Assembly: GCA_946122785.1 (NCBI GenBank) | Contig: CAMGYJ010000006.1 | Coordinates: forward strand, 53,340,066-53,404,065 | Length of the DNA: 64,000 bases | Direction of reading: 5' to 3' | DNA from: Linum tenue | Lineage: Eukaryota > Streptophyta > Magnoliopsida > Malpighiales > Linaceae | In this document: piece by piece, positions 23,809 to 35,523 of the stretch | Position numbering within the stretch: position 1 is the stretch's first letter | How the letters are laid out: each line of letters begins with the position of its first letter | Made by a program: the position numbers and the translations under genes | Notes under the pieces: model-generated | What the model was told of the DNA's origin: nothing | Seen by the model: only the letters and a program-made list of their open reading frames with translations | The model's database searches: none

Positions 23809-24946
23809 TTACTCTCATTTCCTGCTAGAGCACCTATACTCAGAGGCCAACGTGGACACCACCTAGACCTTCGGGCACCCTTCCCCTCCTCGGGATGCTG
23901 ACGCAGATGATTGGGACTACCTGACCGCGGGCGCCATTGTTGTGTTTTGTGTTTTTGCTTCTGTGTGTCGAACTAGATAAATTGTGTGATTTTTTTTCTT
24001 TTCTTCTTTTTGAAGCCATGGGGCTGGCCACTGGTCCTTCTTCCAGTCGACTCATGATGACTGGTCCCATCTCCAGTCCCAATGAAGTCCGTTCTTCCCG
24101 GTAATATCGTTCCCCTTATCTTTCCCTCTTCTCCATTGAGGGCAACGTCGATCTTAAGTGTGAGGGGGTGTTTATCTTTCACGGCTTAGATGCGTTTGTG
24201 TGCTTGGAGCTTAGTCCATTGTCCAAATTTTATGATTTGAGGGCTCCAAGTACGTGTTCCTTGCAATTGCCTGCTCAGTATGCTTTGAATTGGCAGCCTT
24301 TATAGTTGTATGCAATTTAGGGAGGTAGTTGTAGCACCATGGAAGATAAGTCATCTCTAGTGCAAGTAAAAATTCCACCCGTTGAACGGTTGTCCTACTC
24401 GAGGATGTGGTTTTAAGAGCATGGATAGAGCTTCCGACCCGCCTTATTTTCATTGACCGTTCCACACGAATTGAGAAAAAAGAGTTAAATGAATCACTTG
24501 GTGAGCGACAGATGTACAATTTCTCTTGCTCAACCAATAAGGGTCGATCGCGCATAAAAACAGCAGTTAGGAACCCCCAACAAAGTGTGATGCAAAAAAC
24601 AAAAGAAAAAGAAAAAAAAATAATATGGTGGAAGGGTTCCAACGAATGAAATGGAAATGAAGAGCACCCGATATGAAGAGCCCTTGGTTGTTGTGTTGTG
24701 TGTTTCTATATCCATGAATTGCCTGTACTAGGTCCGCTACTTCGCATGATCCTAGCTTGAGTCTAGTACTCTCAATGAGAAATAGGGCATGTCTTAGAAA
24801 ACTGGTTGATCTCGTAAGCTGCTAAATGACCTAGGAAGTCCTCTACCGAAGATCGAGGTTTCATTTTGCTGTAAAGGTCTCAAGAGTTGCATTGGTTTAA
24901 TTCAGGTTTGCTTGGGGACAAGCAAACAGTTAAGTGTGTGGGAATT
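23809..24946 (+). mobile_element. Element D 3' untranslated region and polypurine tract
   Basis: No gene is seen. The stretch carries the conserved gcttggggacaagcaaac block at 24910 and ends in a purine-rich gtgtgtgggaatt right before the 3' LTR. It corresponds to the internal 3' regions of K and C. The frames at 23840-24715 have no family features. Confidence 0.6.
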
Positions 24947-26402
24947 TGATAGCACCATATTTGAGCATGTTTTTTCCGTCATTTCTTGATCGTTTAAGCT
25001 CTCTTTCATGCTCTCGTGGCCTATTTTACGCTAGGTTGTGTTACTTTATGATGTTTCAAGTCCTAGTACGTGAATGGGTACGCAGGAGCGAGTTTAGGGA
25101 CGTTTTGGAGCAATCAGGCAGAGAGAATGGAAAAGTTACAGTCATACCTTGAAATGTACATTCTGGACCATACCTTCCCCATTAAGCCCGTAACTTTGGA
25201 GGAGCAAATGCCAGGGATCCAGACGAACTTTTAAAGTTACGGCCATACCTAGACCGTAACTTCTCCTCCATACCCGTAACTTAGAGGAAGTGAGGCTAAA
25301 GGTTCCAGGAGCGTTTTTAAAGTTACAGTTACCTCCAAAAAGTTTCGGTCTTAACCGTAACTTCCCTTTTGGACCCGTAACTCATGGTTTATGGAGTGCT
25401 TGAAGTGTTGCTATTTTACGTAAAGTTACGAACTGGGCAAGAGAGTTATAGCCGTAACTCTGGCCGTAACTCGCGAATCTCCCGCCTTTAAAAGGCCAGA
25501 TCGGGAAGATTGCAAAGGAACGGATTTTTAAGTTCTAAAGAGCAAAATGAGAACCCTAGAGAGAGAAAGTGATGAACAACAACCTTGGGAGAGGATTGGA
25601 GCGATCTAAGGACATTGGAGCTCGCTCATTCACCTTCGGAGCGTCGATTTCTAGCTTGGAGAATATTTTCATTCCTCACATTATGATTTCTCTTTCAAGC
25701 TGGTGTTTCCCTTCTCTCCCTGGAGTAAACTCCCTTTTCATCTGGGTATGAAGAACCCTAGTGTAGTATGTTAGGAATGGTTGTATGAACCACATTTGCG
25801 AATTATTGATTTGATATATTCAACTGAGGCATTAATCAGAATTGCATCAGTCTTGATCAAACTTTTGTGATTCTTGCTTTAACCTATAACGATAGTCTCT
25901 ACATACGTTGATAGAGCAACCTTAAATTGGAAATGGTGAATCAATTGCTTTAGTAAGGAAATTGATTCACTGCTCTGTACTAGAATTAAACCAGTAGAGG
26001 AAGTTTGGTGTGTTATTGCCTTACTTCTGGTGGAAGTTAGTCATCCGCAGGGTATTCGAACTGAGAGGGTGTGCATTACTTTAGTCGAGATTCCAGACTT
26101 GTCAGGAACTATCCACAGTATATCTATCAATCGGAGTAAATTGGAAACATATAATATGAACTAACTGCATACTAGGGGGACTCATATATGGATGACCTTT
26201 AGCAATTATGAAACCAGAACATTTTCTGCTTTTTTTAATTTGCTTGAACACTTCACTCAACTTTTCCTGCTAGAGAATAGATAATCATGGAGTAGGCATT
26301 ACATCTAGGCCCCGGGTTGATAAGTAAAACTGATCCACTATATTGCATTTCCATTCTATGATTACACTTGGTCGTAGTTTGGTGTTGTGTTTTAGCGAGT
26401 CA
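24947..26402 (+). repeat. 3' LTR of element D (1456 bp)
   Basis: Begins tgatagcacc, ends tagcgagtca, the same terminal sequence as the LTRs of element C read on the other strand. It holds the ccgtaac cluster (25131-25480), a TATA-like tttaaaa at 25487-25493, and about 900 bp of downstream sequence that the 5' LTR has lost. gtaca follows at 26403-26407. Confidence 0.9.
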
Positions 26403-27300
26403 GTACACAAGTGTAGGTCTTTGTCTTCCTGGTGGTTTTCACAACGATAAAGTGCATAAGAAATTTAGGAAGACGAGTAAGAGTTACATGTACGAAAAAT
26501 ATATAATATAAGTACTAGTACTACTAGTTCTAGAATATTTATAAGTACGAAAAGCAAAACGAAAGTAAAGCAGTAAATAGACATTGTATTAATTAAAATA
26601 AAAGAAATGCAAAGAAAAAGAAAATATAGAACTTGGCTCTGGATGCTTAGTACTCAATCCTCCTCGTAGGGTCATTCTTCTTCTTGGAGTGGTACAAGGG
26701 GACTGGAGCGATCAAGTTGGGGCAATACATCTTCGATTGGAATGCCCATCTTCTGCATATTAGCATGGATGCACACCATGATGTGGAGTCGCGCTTCCTT
26801 CTCCCTCCTTTGATTGTGAAGCATCGTCGCTATCATTGCTCCGACTCGGTATTCCCTTGCGTTGTTTATTGGTGAGGGAATCGGGTGAGAAGTGGGTAGA
26901 GGGGCCTCTCCTTCCTCATATATGCTCTCCACTTGATCTTCCTCAGTTGGAAGTTCTCTTCGTTCCCTCGTCCGGAAGTCGGAACATTGTACCCTCCATG
27001 TCCAACGTGTTAATGGTTAGAAATGGAACTCCCAGTACTCCCCTTATGCCTAGTGGTCCTACCATCCAACCGGAATTGCACGGCCTCGAAGTTGACTTTG
27101 AAATACTTGGCTAGACGAGTGACAAAAAATCCTCCATAGAGGACAGAGAGTCCATGGTCTGATTCATAACGCTTCTAGATAGACAGTATAGCCAGACCAA
27201 GATGCAGAGATCGAGGTAGTTGCATACTATGGAACAAGGTGACGTCTCGGGTGGTCAAACTCCCTTTGCTTCAGTTCTTTCCACCCACGGATCTAAAAAT
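26403..27300 (-). pseudogene. Athila env-like ORF remnant of element K
   Basis: On the minus strand, pieces from about 27290 downward read VTLFHSMQLPRSLHLGLAIL, LYGGFFVTRLAKYFKVDF and, to a stop at 26672, MESIYEEGEAPLPTSH with a tail MQKMGIPIEDVLPQL. They parallel IHLGSTMAISF and YGGAYITRLARYFGV of element D. Several stops break it. It continues the minus-strand element K across the D insertion (target duplication at 26403-26407). gag and pol of K are deleted. Confidence 0.6.
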
Positions 27301-27869
27301 CACGTGGTGGACGAGCTCTCCCACCACACTTGAGTGAGACTAAGTCTTGGGTAAGAGAGGGGACTTGGATAGAGATGAGGTTCCAAGGTAATGATTAGTA
27401 AAATCTTCCAAGTCAATGAAAAATTGATCAAACAAGAGATAATCAATGCAAACGAGTTGATTCTCAATGAATAGGATTGGAGAAAATAGAAACTATGTAG
27501 TTGGGGACTTTCTACGAACACTTGGTGGGCGGTCTTTGAACACCAAAGAAGTGAATGGAAATAGCCCACCAAGGTTTCCCAAAATGCATAGCAAGTTCAT
27601 TAAAGCAAAGAGAATAATCCTAGGGCATCAAGTAGTCAAGCCAAGATGAAGATGATCATTTGAAGATCTCAAGGCATTCAACACATGTTGAGCAAGATAA
27701 GGTGGTTAAAATAAGAGAAAATAGGAAAATGTACCTTATCTTGCTAGGGGACATGTTGGGAATCCAAAAGCAATTAAAAAATCTTCTCAAAAGATGTTGG
27801 AAATTGAATCTAGAGAGGGTATGCTTAACAACCTAAGAGAGGTGGGAAAAACATGGCATGTAGATCTAA
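27301..27869. other. Unassigned AT-rich stretch inside element K remnant
   Basis: I see no gene, LTR border or clear repeat. Small frames (27300-27572 minus, 27467-27649 plus) lack family features. It could be a further insertion or decayed LTR sequence. Confidence 0.3.
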
Positions 27870-28108
27870 AAGATGAGATCGCGGTCGTGATCTCTGGCTA
27901 TAGGCTGCGATCTTCAGTCTTCTGTTCCATTTGCTACACTTGTGACCTTATTTTGTACCTAATTCGCATTTATCGTCTAAATCGCCCTAAAATCATGATG
28001 AAATCAAATAGGGATGAAATGGGAATGCAATTGACACTGTTCAAACAATTATGCACATGAATTGACACGAAATAAACCTTAATATGAAGGCAAAATAACA
28101 CCAATTTA
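27870..28108 (-). repeat. LTR head fragment of element K (5' side)
   Basis: This matches 13850-14088 and ends with the same ggtgttatca (LTR head TGATAACACC on the minus strand). It holds an inverted repeat, gagatc and gatctc, at 27875-27894. With 14088 as the other LTR head it marks the left and right LTRs of K. Confidence 0.6.
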
Positions 28109-28114
28109 GGTGTT

Positions 28115-28510
28115 ATCAATGATCAATGTCGAATAAGAGGACGTTCCTAAGAAGTCTCAGGTACACAAATTCATTCCAAATGCCCCTTACCCTTAGAAAT
28201 TGTAGAAAAGTTATTTATATCATGAGTGTGCTCAATGGAAAGATACTCTCAAGCAACTTAAGGTAATCGTGAGTGAAGTCACTGGCAACATATATTGGTT
28301 ATGAAGGCATGTCACCGAATATGAGAGATCTCAACGTGTTTTTCATCACTTGTACCTTCGGTTTCAAGACCTTTTAGAATTCATTAGCCGACTTGGGTTC
28401 GAGCATTAATATTATGCATACAAGGATTTGCAAAGAGCTTGTACTTGTAATGAACGACAACTCTCGGTTCCTGAGTTTACTTGTAATTCACAAGCGAGAA
28501 AACGCCGTTG
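28115..28510 (+). pseudogene. Athila gag-protease fragment on the plus strand
   Basis: Plus-strand translation near 28330-28450 reads CTFGFKTF, a stop, then NSLADLGSSINIM, the Athila aspartic protease signature (DLGSS), followed by ICKEL. Only about 350 bp are recognisable. It lies head to head with the minus-strand protease of element L. Confidence 0.5.
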
Positions 28511-28524
28511 GTGCCAACAACCCC

Positions 28525-31008
28525 TTTACTTATTAATTTACTAGGAACTAATGTCGAATTTAAATATTTATATGCATTGAAAAGCCTAATACGAGACCTT
28601 AACCTACCCTAATTCCCTTATGTAGCTACCCTAACGGAAAAGGAATAAACCCCACAACTTAAATCATCATGAATGAGAGAACGTTTAAGATTGGCATCAA
28701 TGGAAAAAGTAACTTGTTCCTCCCCTGGCCTCAATATCAGCTTGCCATCATTTATATCAATTATGTCTTGGCTATAGTAGCAAGAAATGGTCTACCCAAA
28801 ATTAAAAGCACTTTCACATCCTCGTGAATATCCAATATCACAAAATGAACAAGATAAGTGGATGACCTGATATTGACAATCAAATCCTCTACGATTCGCC
28901 TAGGATACACAATAGATCTATCAGCTAACTGAATACTCATTAGTGGCATTGGGTTCGTAGGTCTACCTTTTTAAACAATTTATAAGGCATGAAATTTATG
29001 CTAGCACCTAAGTCCGTCAAGGACTTTCCTATATGGCATGCTACCAATGATGCAAAGGATAGTGAAACTACCTTGGTCTTTGCGCTTTCCTGGTAGCTAG
29101 TTTTGTTGGATGGCAGAACATTCCTCAATGACCATCACCATCGACAGTTCCCGAAGCTTTCTTTTGGTGAGGAGGTCCTTCATGATTTTTCATACTTGGC
29201 ATCTTCGACATTGCCTCTATGAAAGACATGCTTATCTCCACCTACTTCAACATTTCCATGAAGTTGGCAAACTCAGTCTCAATCAGTCTTTATCCAACAG
29301 AGTAAGGAAGGGGAGTTGAGGGACATGCACTTTCACCACTAGTAATGGCTTAGGATCAGACACCTCTTTCTCGTTCTCCTTCTGCATTTCATGCCTCCAA
29401 TCCAGGGTGAGCCACTGCTATTGTACCTCATCATCTCCTGGAAGTGCTGAAGCAGGCCTCTCTTTGTCGTGTCTGGCCTAAATATGAATCTTAGAAATCA
29501 TCTTCCTGCCTTGGTTGTAATGGCCTTGTAGTGGGCACACGAATCTATGGGATTTGGTGTGGTATTAGCAGGTATGGTACTAGGGGCTCTGTACGCCATG
29601 GATTGAGCACACTCCAAATTTGGGTCTAGATATCTTGCAAAACAGCTTGTTGCTTCCTCTGGCTTGCTTCAAATGGTCAACTTCTGTGTGATGGTGCTTG
29701 TGAGAGCATTGACTATGTCTCTCAACTCAGACATCGGATCACAATGTGCTGGATCGAAGAAGGTGCACCAGGCTGCTAGAACTGGCGCAGCTACTGGGGG
29801 GAAGCTGTTGTAGTGGAATGGTGTGTCCTTATCAGGGTTGCTACGACTGTTGTTACTGCTGGAACTACTACTGCCACGGCTGGTATTCCTGCCTCTGCTA
29901 CTGATAGCCGCTTGCAGGAGCCTAAAATACTGGTGGCTTGGTGTTGGTACTGGAGCCTAAAATACATGGTAGCATGGGGCTGGCCTATGTCTATAACCAA
30001 ACCGTTACGCCGATAACCAACTTAAAACTACAACCACCAGGGAAGATGGTTGAGTCTCCAGAGCATTCCACACCACAGCCTTGAAATCCTCGAGTTCTGT
30101 TCGTAGCTCCCTATAATAGCCCTTTTCTAGGTCTCGAAAAATTAATTCAATTGCGAGGGAGTTTTGGTCAGAATATTCCCGTTGCATACCAAATCAACCA
30201 GTTGTTTTTCTTCAAGAAAAAGCCCGAATGAAGGTACCCACCTTAAAGCATCGCTAAACCCGTGATTGTGGCACTTTAGAAAGAAATATGAGCATCTCTA
30301 ACAGACATCTCACGAGTCTCATCATCCCCATGCGCGAAATGAGTGATTTCCTTCTGCAGATCCGCTGTCTTTTATGGGGATTGTAGCGATATAGAAATTT
30401 TTTCACCAGATCAGTCGATGATGTGATTGAACTTGGCGCCCGTTTTCCAACCACGCCTTGGCCTTTCCATCCAAGGATAATGGAAAGTAGGGATCCCGAT
30501 TGCTTCTTGATGTACACCGTTGATTTTAATCCTATCGATCAGCAACCGATTGAGGTGCTCTTGGACACTCATTAAGTAACCCATGAAAGACCACTGAGCC
30601 CTTCAACATATGGATGATTGAAGTCTTCACCTCAAAGTTATTGGAAGCAACTAGAGGGTGTTGGACACTTAACCGCAAATCCTCGGCCCATGGATTGAGG
30701 TAGTACCCCATACTCCACTACTCTGGTTGCGGTTGGCCATTCACATCCCCCACTTGAATAATAGGGTCACCAATTGTTACTTCTTCGTCGTTCTCTTACC
30801 CTTTTGTGATGATAACCTTATCCAGGTTCTCTTCTGAAGCCACTCACCCTTGCAGTGCTTTCTTCAATTGGCGGCAAGTCTGTAGTATTATCGTAATCAC
30901 AACCTGGGAAGAAAAAAAGTGGAAGAGAGAGAATGTAGAAAAGTAAAAGTAATAGATTTTCATGTTTCCTCAATAACCTAGTCGTCCCCGGCAACGACGC
31001 CAAAAATT
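28525..31008 (-). pseudogene. Athila-like element L: gag and protease, degenerate
   Basis: From the primer site at 31002 downward on the minus strand, gag pieces lie at 30517-30005, and the protease at 29128-28761 contains KSLTDLGASINFMPYKLFKK and LIVNIRSSTYLVHF, as in element D. Downstream the protease tail is traceable to about 28525. Reverse transcriptase and integrase are absent. Frames change repeatedly. The strand and order agree with the primer site and LTR to its right. Confidence 0.7.
30985..31002 (-). other. Primer binding site, tRNA-Asp type (element L)
   Basis: The minus strand reads tggcgtcgttgccgggga, one base from the common Athila/Tat tRNA-Asp primer site, six bases inside an LTR end (TCA at 31009-31011). 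Confidence 0.75.
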
Positions 31009-31990
31009 TGACACGCTTTTACCAACACAACTAAACTACAACCAAGCATAATCGTAATCTACGAATGTAGTATAGTGGTTTATGTTCTAAATGTCAACCC
31101 GGGTACTAGGTGTACTGATTACTCGGTGAAGTTCTATTATCTAGTGGTCGAGATTGGGTGAAGTTAATTGCAAATAAAAGTAAAAGGAAAGCAAGCAAAT
31201 ATTCTGGTTTTCAAGTTTGAGAAAGAACCACTCAGGTAATGATTCCCCCTAGCTTGCAGTTTAGTCAAGTTGTAATTCACCCAATTCAATCAATTGATAT
31301 TTGTACTGCGGAAGATCCGAACCTAGCTCGGAATCTCTTAAGCTGACCAAGCCCTCTAAGTCAATGAATCGATTGACTCTCGCACAATCGATTCACTACT
31401 TCCAATTCAGGTTGCTCTATTGACCTATTCAGAGACTATCGTTCTATGTCGAAGGTGGAAACATACAAGTTTGAATATATGAATCATCAGTGGTAATGAA
31501 AATGGATCCATTCCACTGCTACTAACATACAGAACTAGGGTTCTTCATACCCAAGTGGAGAGGAGTTTGCTCATGGAGGGAGAAGAAAACGCAATGCTGA
31601 GAAGGTCATCATCATGTAGATGCGAGGAATTGTCTCTAGAACATCAATCGTTACTTTGCAAGGAAGGAATCGAGCTCCAATGGTCTTTGGTGACTCCAAA
31701 TCGACTCCCCAAGGGTTGTTCTTCGTTGCTTTCTCTCTCTAAAGCTCTCTTCTTTTGTTCTCAAATGTCAAAAATCGAATCCCTTGTCAATTTGCTCGAG
31801 TCAGCCTTTTAAACGCTGGAGATTTTGCGAGGTACGACCGTAACTTTGAAATGGTCCCCTGCTTCTCCTCCTATAAGTAATGGGTCGGACTGGAAAGTTA
31901 CGGGTAAGAGCTGTAACTTGGGATGTACTGGTCGTAATTCTCCCTTTCTCCTCTACTAGGTCGATCCAAATTGTCCCGTCACTGCTCTCA
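31009..31990 (-). repeat. LTR of element L (Athila-like), head truncated
   Basis: Runs from tgacacgctt at 31009 and matches the layout of the D and C LTRs: a block with gttgctctattgacc, then, going right, a TATA-like element (tttaaaa on the minus strand, 31807-31813) and a ccgtaac/gttacgg cluster (31825-31940). The LTR head is missing beyond about 31990. The 85-codon frame at 31555 is in the LTR and not a gene. Confidence 0.65.
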
Positions 31991-32185
31991 AGCACCCATT
32001 GTTCTTACCAAGAGAAAGGGTAATAAATCTTAATCTTTTGTTGATTTCATAGGCCGTTGTTGGTGAATACGCCAAGTTATTTGGTAGGAGCTTGTATGGC
32101 TAGAGGTGTGATTGGGCATAAACGAAATCCATCTCGACCTCGAGATAATACTGAATTTTTGACTCGCCATAGATACGCCGCGAAT
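31991..32185. other. Unassigned short stretch between LTR remnants
   Basis: About 190 bp with no recognised repeat or gene. It may be internal sequence of the element whose LTR follows. Confidence 0.3.
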
Positions 32186-33640
32186 TAATCCCCAGCTAGA
32201 GCGCAAATTTTTAAACTCTAGTCGGGTGCAGTATAGGGCAAGTATGTTTTAATTGTCAAACCCAGGCCGATCCATGTACCCCTACTTCAATCGCTTAGTT
32301 TGTTATATAACAAACGTTTTTGGGTTTAAAACTAAGAAGCTCTCATTCAGATTCAGTCAATTCAAAGAAGCTCGGAAGCGGACCTCAAATGAAAAACAAG
32401 CAAGTAAAGTAAATTGAGGTTGTACCAATGAGAGAAGAGTTTACCCGGGTTTGCTCCTCCTAACTACATTACAAATTGTTGGATCGAATGGTCGTGTGTG
32501 GTGAGGGGGTTGTAAATAGTAGGGAAGTGAAACAAGTAGCCAAACTCCACTCTCTTGGTCTCTAGGTCGGTGGAAGGGAATTTGATCCAAGCCCCAACGT
32601 GACTCTCTCGACCTATTGACTAAGGGTTGGTTAGACTTCACCCTCGAATCGGAGTTCGGACGGCCACCCACAACCAAACCCTATGGGCTAATACGAAATA
32701 AGAGGTTTGCCCAGCATTAACCTAGATAGGAGACAATGAATTGCCTAATAAACCCCAATATTCAAGCCCCTTTCAAAGAAAGGAAGGGAGGTTTTCTCTC
32801 TACCTAGGTTAGAATGACAATTAGAATGATAGGCTTTCACCCAACACAATCATTTAGGTTTAATACCTCCACATCCACATTAAACACAGCCACAGACAAA
32901 TCAATCAATCTATACAAACATTCACATAATTGTAGCTAAAATTTACAAACACCCAAGTGAATAGGTAGACTATTACATAGCTAAGCAAAGGAAAACAAGG
33001 GAAAGGAGAGAAAGAACCATGAACAGATGAAAATCTTTCCTCCTTGTTTCTTGAATCTCCCCTGCGAAGAAGAAACCTTCACTCCTCTAGCTTGAAATGA
33101 GTCCAATCTACTTCTTCCTCCTTTGAATGGCCCTTTCTCTCTCTAGAATAGAAAGAGGAAACCCTAACCTCTCACTAGAAACCTTCCTTTATTCTGACAC
33201 TAAAAAACCCTAGAAAAAAGCTCACCTTCTCCTTCACCTCACTTCCCCTTTTATACCCAGATCAAGCTCAGATCACGGTCCCAGTTCACAACCGTGAACT
33301 CAAGGCGGAGACCGTGATCTCGGTCCAAAACCTGCCGCTTCACAAACTCACTTCACGATCATTGGTTTGAGTTCACACTCTTACAACCATGAACTGGCTT
33401 GAGTCCAGTTGAGACCGAAAACTGCTCTGGAACCTCCGCAAACCTTGACTTTGGAATTTTCTTCACTTCTTCACGCTTTTCGACCTCCAATCGACCCGAA
33501 ACTCATCTTCGACCTTCCCGCACGTGCTAGGACCTGAAATATGATAAGACAAGCACAACCTAGCGTAAAATAGGTCGAAAGATGATGAAATGCAAAGTCA
33601 AACTATCAAGAAATGTGGGTGAAATGTGTGCATTTAGACA
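32186..33640 (-). repeat. Athila-like LTR, family G, full-length copy
   Basis: On the minus strand it begins TGTCTAAATG at 33640 and runs to about 32190, next to a gcgctctagctgggga-like sequence that may be a decayed primer site. It shares blocks with 35235-35523, 53326-54100 and 60345-60785 (for example ccctacttcaatcgctta and aagtaaattgagg). It carries an inverted repeat, agttcac and gtgaact, at 33283-33300 and a TATA-like box (33249-33255, minus strand). Confidence 0.65.
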
Positions 33641-33720
33641 TGAATAAATTTGCACATGTTTTTCCTCCTGATTCTGGACCGTTTAAGCTTGCATTATCGC
33701 TCATGTGGCCTATATAACCG
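33641..33720 (+). repeat. Athila-like LTR head, plus strand, abutting LTR G
   Basis: Begins tgaataaatttgcacatg at 33641 and matches the first ~75 bp of LTRs of D and C (gcacatgtttt, then cgtttaagc and gtggcctat). It stops at about 33720. It starts at the very base after the head of the minus-strand LTR G. Confidence 0.6.
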
Positions 33721-33956
33721 ATTAACTAGTTTTCTCATCCAACAACATCATCTAGTTTTCTCTCTCTGGCCACCAGCAGACATCATCAATTCACATCAAC
33801 TCATGAATTATTACTGATTAACTCTTCCCAACATTAATCTTGAGAAATTATGAAATTAAATGTTATGTCTCTCTGTGTTATTCATGATGCGCCTTATTAT
33901 TATTATCTAGTGTTTGTTTTTATAAATCCTCTGATTTTACTATTCAAATTTTAAAA

Positions 33957-34146
33957 GTAAAATATCGACATTGATTGCATTGCTTTGCTTCAGACTTTTA
34001 TATCTTAAATTATTAGTCCAGTTGGTTAATATAACAATTAGATAGTGATGAACGACCCTTGTGCTGGAAGTATTAGAATTAACGGTCTGAGGCACCAAAA
34101 CCCTAACGGGTTTCACCCAATTCTTATCATCTTTCAAGATTTGACA
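33957..34146 (+). repeat. Ty1/copia LTR end with primer site
   Basis: The stretch ends in ttgaca just before tggtatcagagtc at 34149, the methionine initiator tRNA primer site of Ty1/copia. Bases 33957-34088 recur at 57027-57155, upstream of the protease gene, at about 90% identity. A second similar site, tggtatcaaagcc, is at 34423, so two copia borders may be present. The left border of the LTR is not clear. Confidence 0.5.
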
Positions 34147-34498
34147 TGGTATCAGAGTCTAGAACCGAAAGATCATGGCTTGGAATCCTCATGACGACCC
34201 CCATTTTAAGCCATTTGTTTAGCACAAGGGATGGTATGTCCAACCTGTGCAAACTAAAGCCTCGTGGTTTGGCAGCACAAGGGTTCAACCTGTGCAAACC
34301 GTAAAAAATCCAAAATTCGGCATCGACTTTCGTTTGAGGGGGGAGTATAAGAGGTTAAAAGGCGTAACTATCCCTTTCCCAACAACTCGAGTTATTGGGA
34401 CCAAGTGGTTAGTTCCCTAACATGGTATCAAAGCCAGGTTCAGGTCTCTTGGGTTTCTGTGCCAACACCATTCACTCATTCTTGATTCTAAGTAGCAT

Positions 34499-35234
34499 TT
34501 GATCACAATGGCTACTAATTCTTCTCCAACTTCTTCTTCTACTACTTCTACTACTTCTGGTGTGATTAATGCTGTAAGCACCGTTACCAATCCTTATTAT
34601 ATCAACCCAAATGAGTCTTTGGTCTTTCCAATCAAGCTCACAGGGATGACAAACTACAATCTATGGAGCAGAACTGTTTGTGTTGCTCTCAAAAGTAAGA
34701 AGAAGCTAGGTTTCATCAATGGGTCTATCTCAGCTCCAGATCCTTCTGCAAATGACCATGTCGCCTGGGAACAAAGCAACACAGCTATTTACTTCATGAT
34801 TCTGGGTTCCCTAGATCCAAGTCTTGTTGACAGTGTCTCTTCACAAGATAATGCTAGGCTTCTTTGGGAGGATCTCAGGCAACGTTTTGGACAGGCACAC
34901 AACATTAGAATCACAGATCTGCAGACAACCCTTTACACCCTGAAGCAAGCTAACAAGTCTATTAATCAATATTACTATAAGATAAAGGGTTTCTGGAAGA
35001 ACTTGAACACAGCTAATTGTGAGTGTGGGGTTTAAGCACGAAACCTAGCTATTCCCTGTATTACTGAGACCACATTTAAGAAGTATAGGGAGATGAGTTT
35101 GTGATCGTTATATCACTGGTTTGAATGATGCTTATGGTGGTGTTCGAACAAATTTGTTCATGATGCAACCACTTCCATCCATGGAAGTTTCTTTTCACTA
35201 TGCCAAAAATGAGAGATCGCAGTCAGGAGCAAGC
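34499..35234 (+). pseudogene. Ty1/copia gag fragment (Ale/Retrofit-like), truncated
   Basis: The ATG at 34508 starts a serine/threonine-rich N-terminus, then NESLVFPIKLTGMTNYNLWS, the copia gag N-terminal motif, and later LLWEDLRQRFGQAHNIRITD of the gag core. The frame stops at 35035; shifted-frame pieces continue to about 35230 (FHYAKNERSQSGA), where unrelated LTR G sequence takes over. Zinc knuckle, protease and the rest of pol are absent. The Ale/Retrofit assignment comes from motif resemblance. Confidence 0.75.
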
Positions 35235-35523
35235 TGACTCATTCCTAACTGCACAGGTAAATACCGACTAACTCCCAAGTGCAAACTCTAGAAGGGGTTA
35301 GTATAGGGTCAGCGTTTTAATTGTAAACCCGAGGTGTCCCATGTACTCCTACTTCAATCGCTTAAATTGTTATCTAGCTAACGATTTGGATTTAAAAGCT
35401 AAACAGTTGTAAATAAGGAAAGAAAGTAAATTGAGGTGGTTTCAATATGAAAAGAATTCACTCGGGTATTGCTCCCCCTACCCTTGTATCAAGATTGACC
35501 AATAGGAATGCTAATGTGGGAAG
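35235..35523 (-). repeat. LTR G copy, left part, host of element A
   Basis: Matches 32200-32460 and 60345-60515. Element A is inserted after gtgggaag; the LTR resumes at 53326. The closely related uninterrupted copy at 60.35-60.79 kb reads across this point. Confidence 0.7.

Larger units (their letters stand above)
15356..26402 (+). mobile_element. Athila-lineage Ty3/gypsy retrotransposon D, degenerate, 11 kb
   Basis: LTR starts at 15356 (tgataacata) and 24947 (tgatagcacc); the 3' LTR ends in gcgagtca at 26402, and gtaca flanks both ends. The internal order is gag, protease, reverse transcriptase, RNase H, integrase, a TATA-containing spacer, an env-like ORF and a polypurine tract, as in Athila. 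A deletion removes the end of the 5' LTR, the primer site and the start of gag. Many CAG-to-TAG changes and frameshifts inactivate it, a decay pattern expected of methylated DNA. It later received a MITE (17095-17295), another insertion (17533-18166) and a copia solo LTR (22989-23323). Confidence 0.9.
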
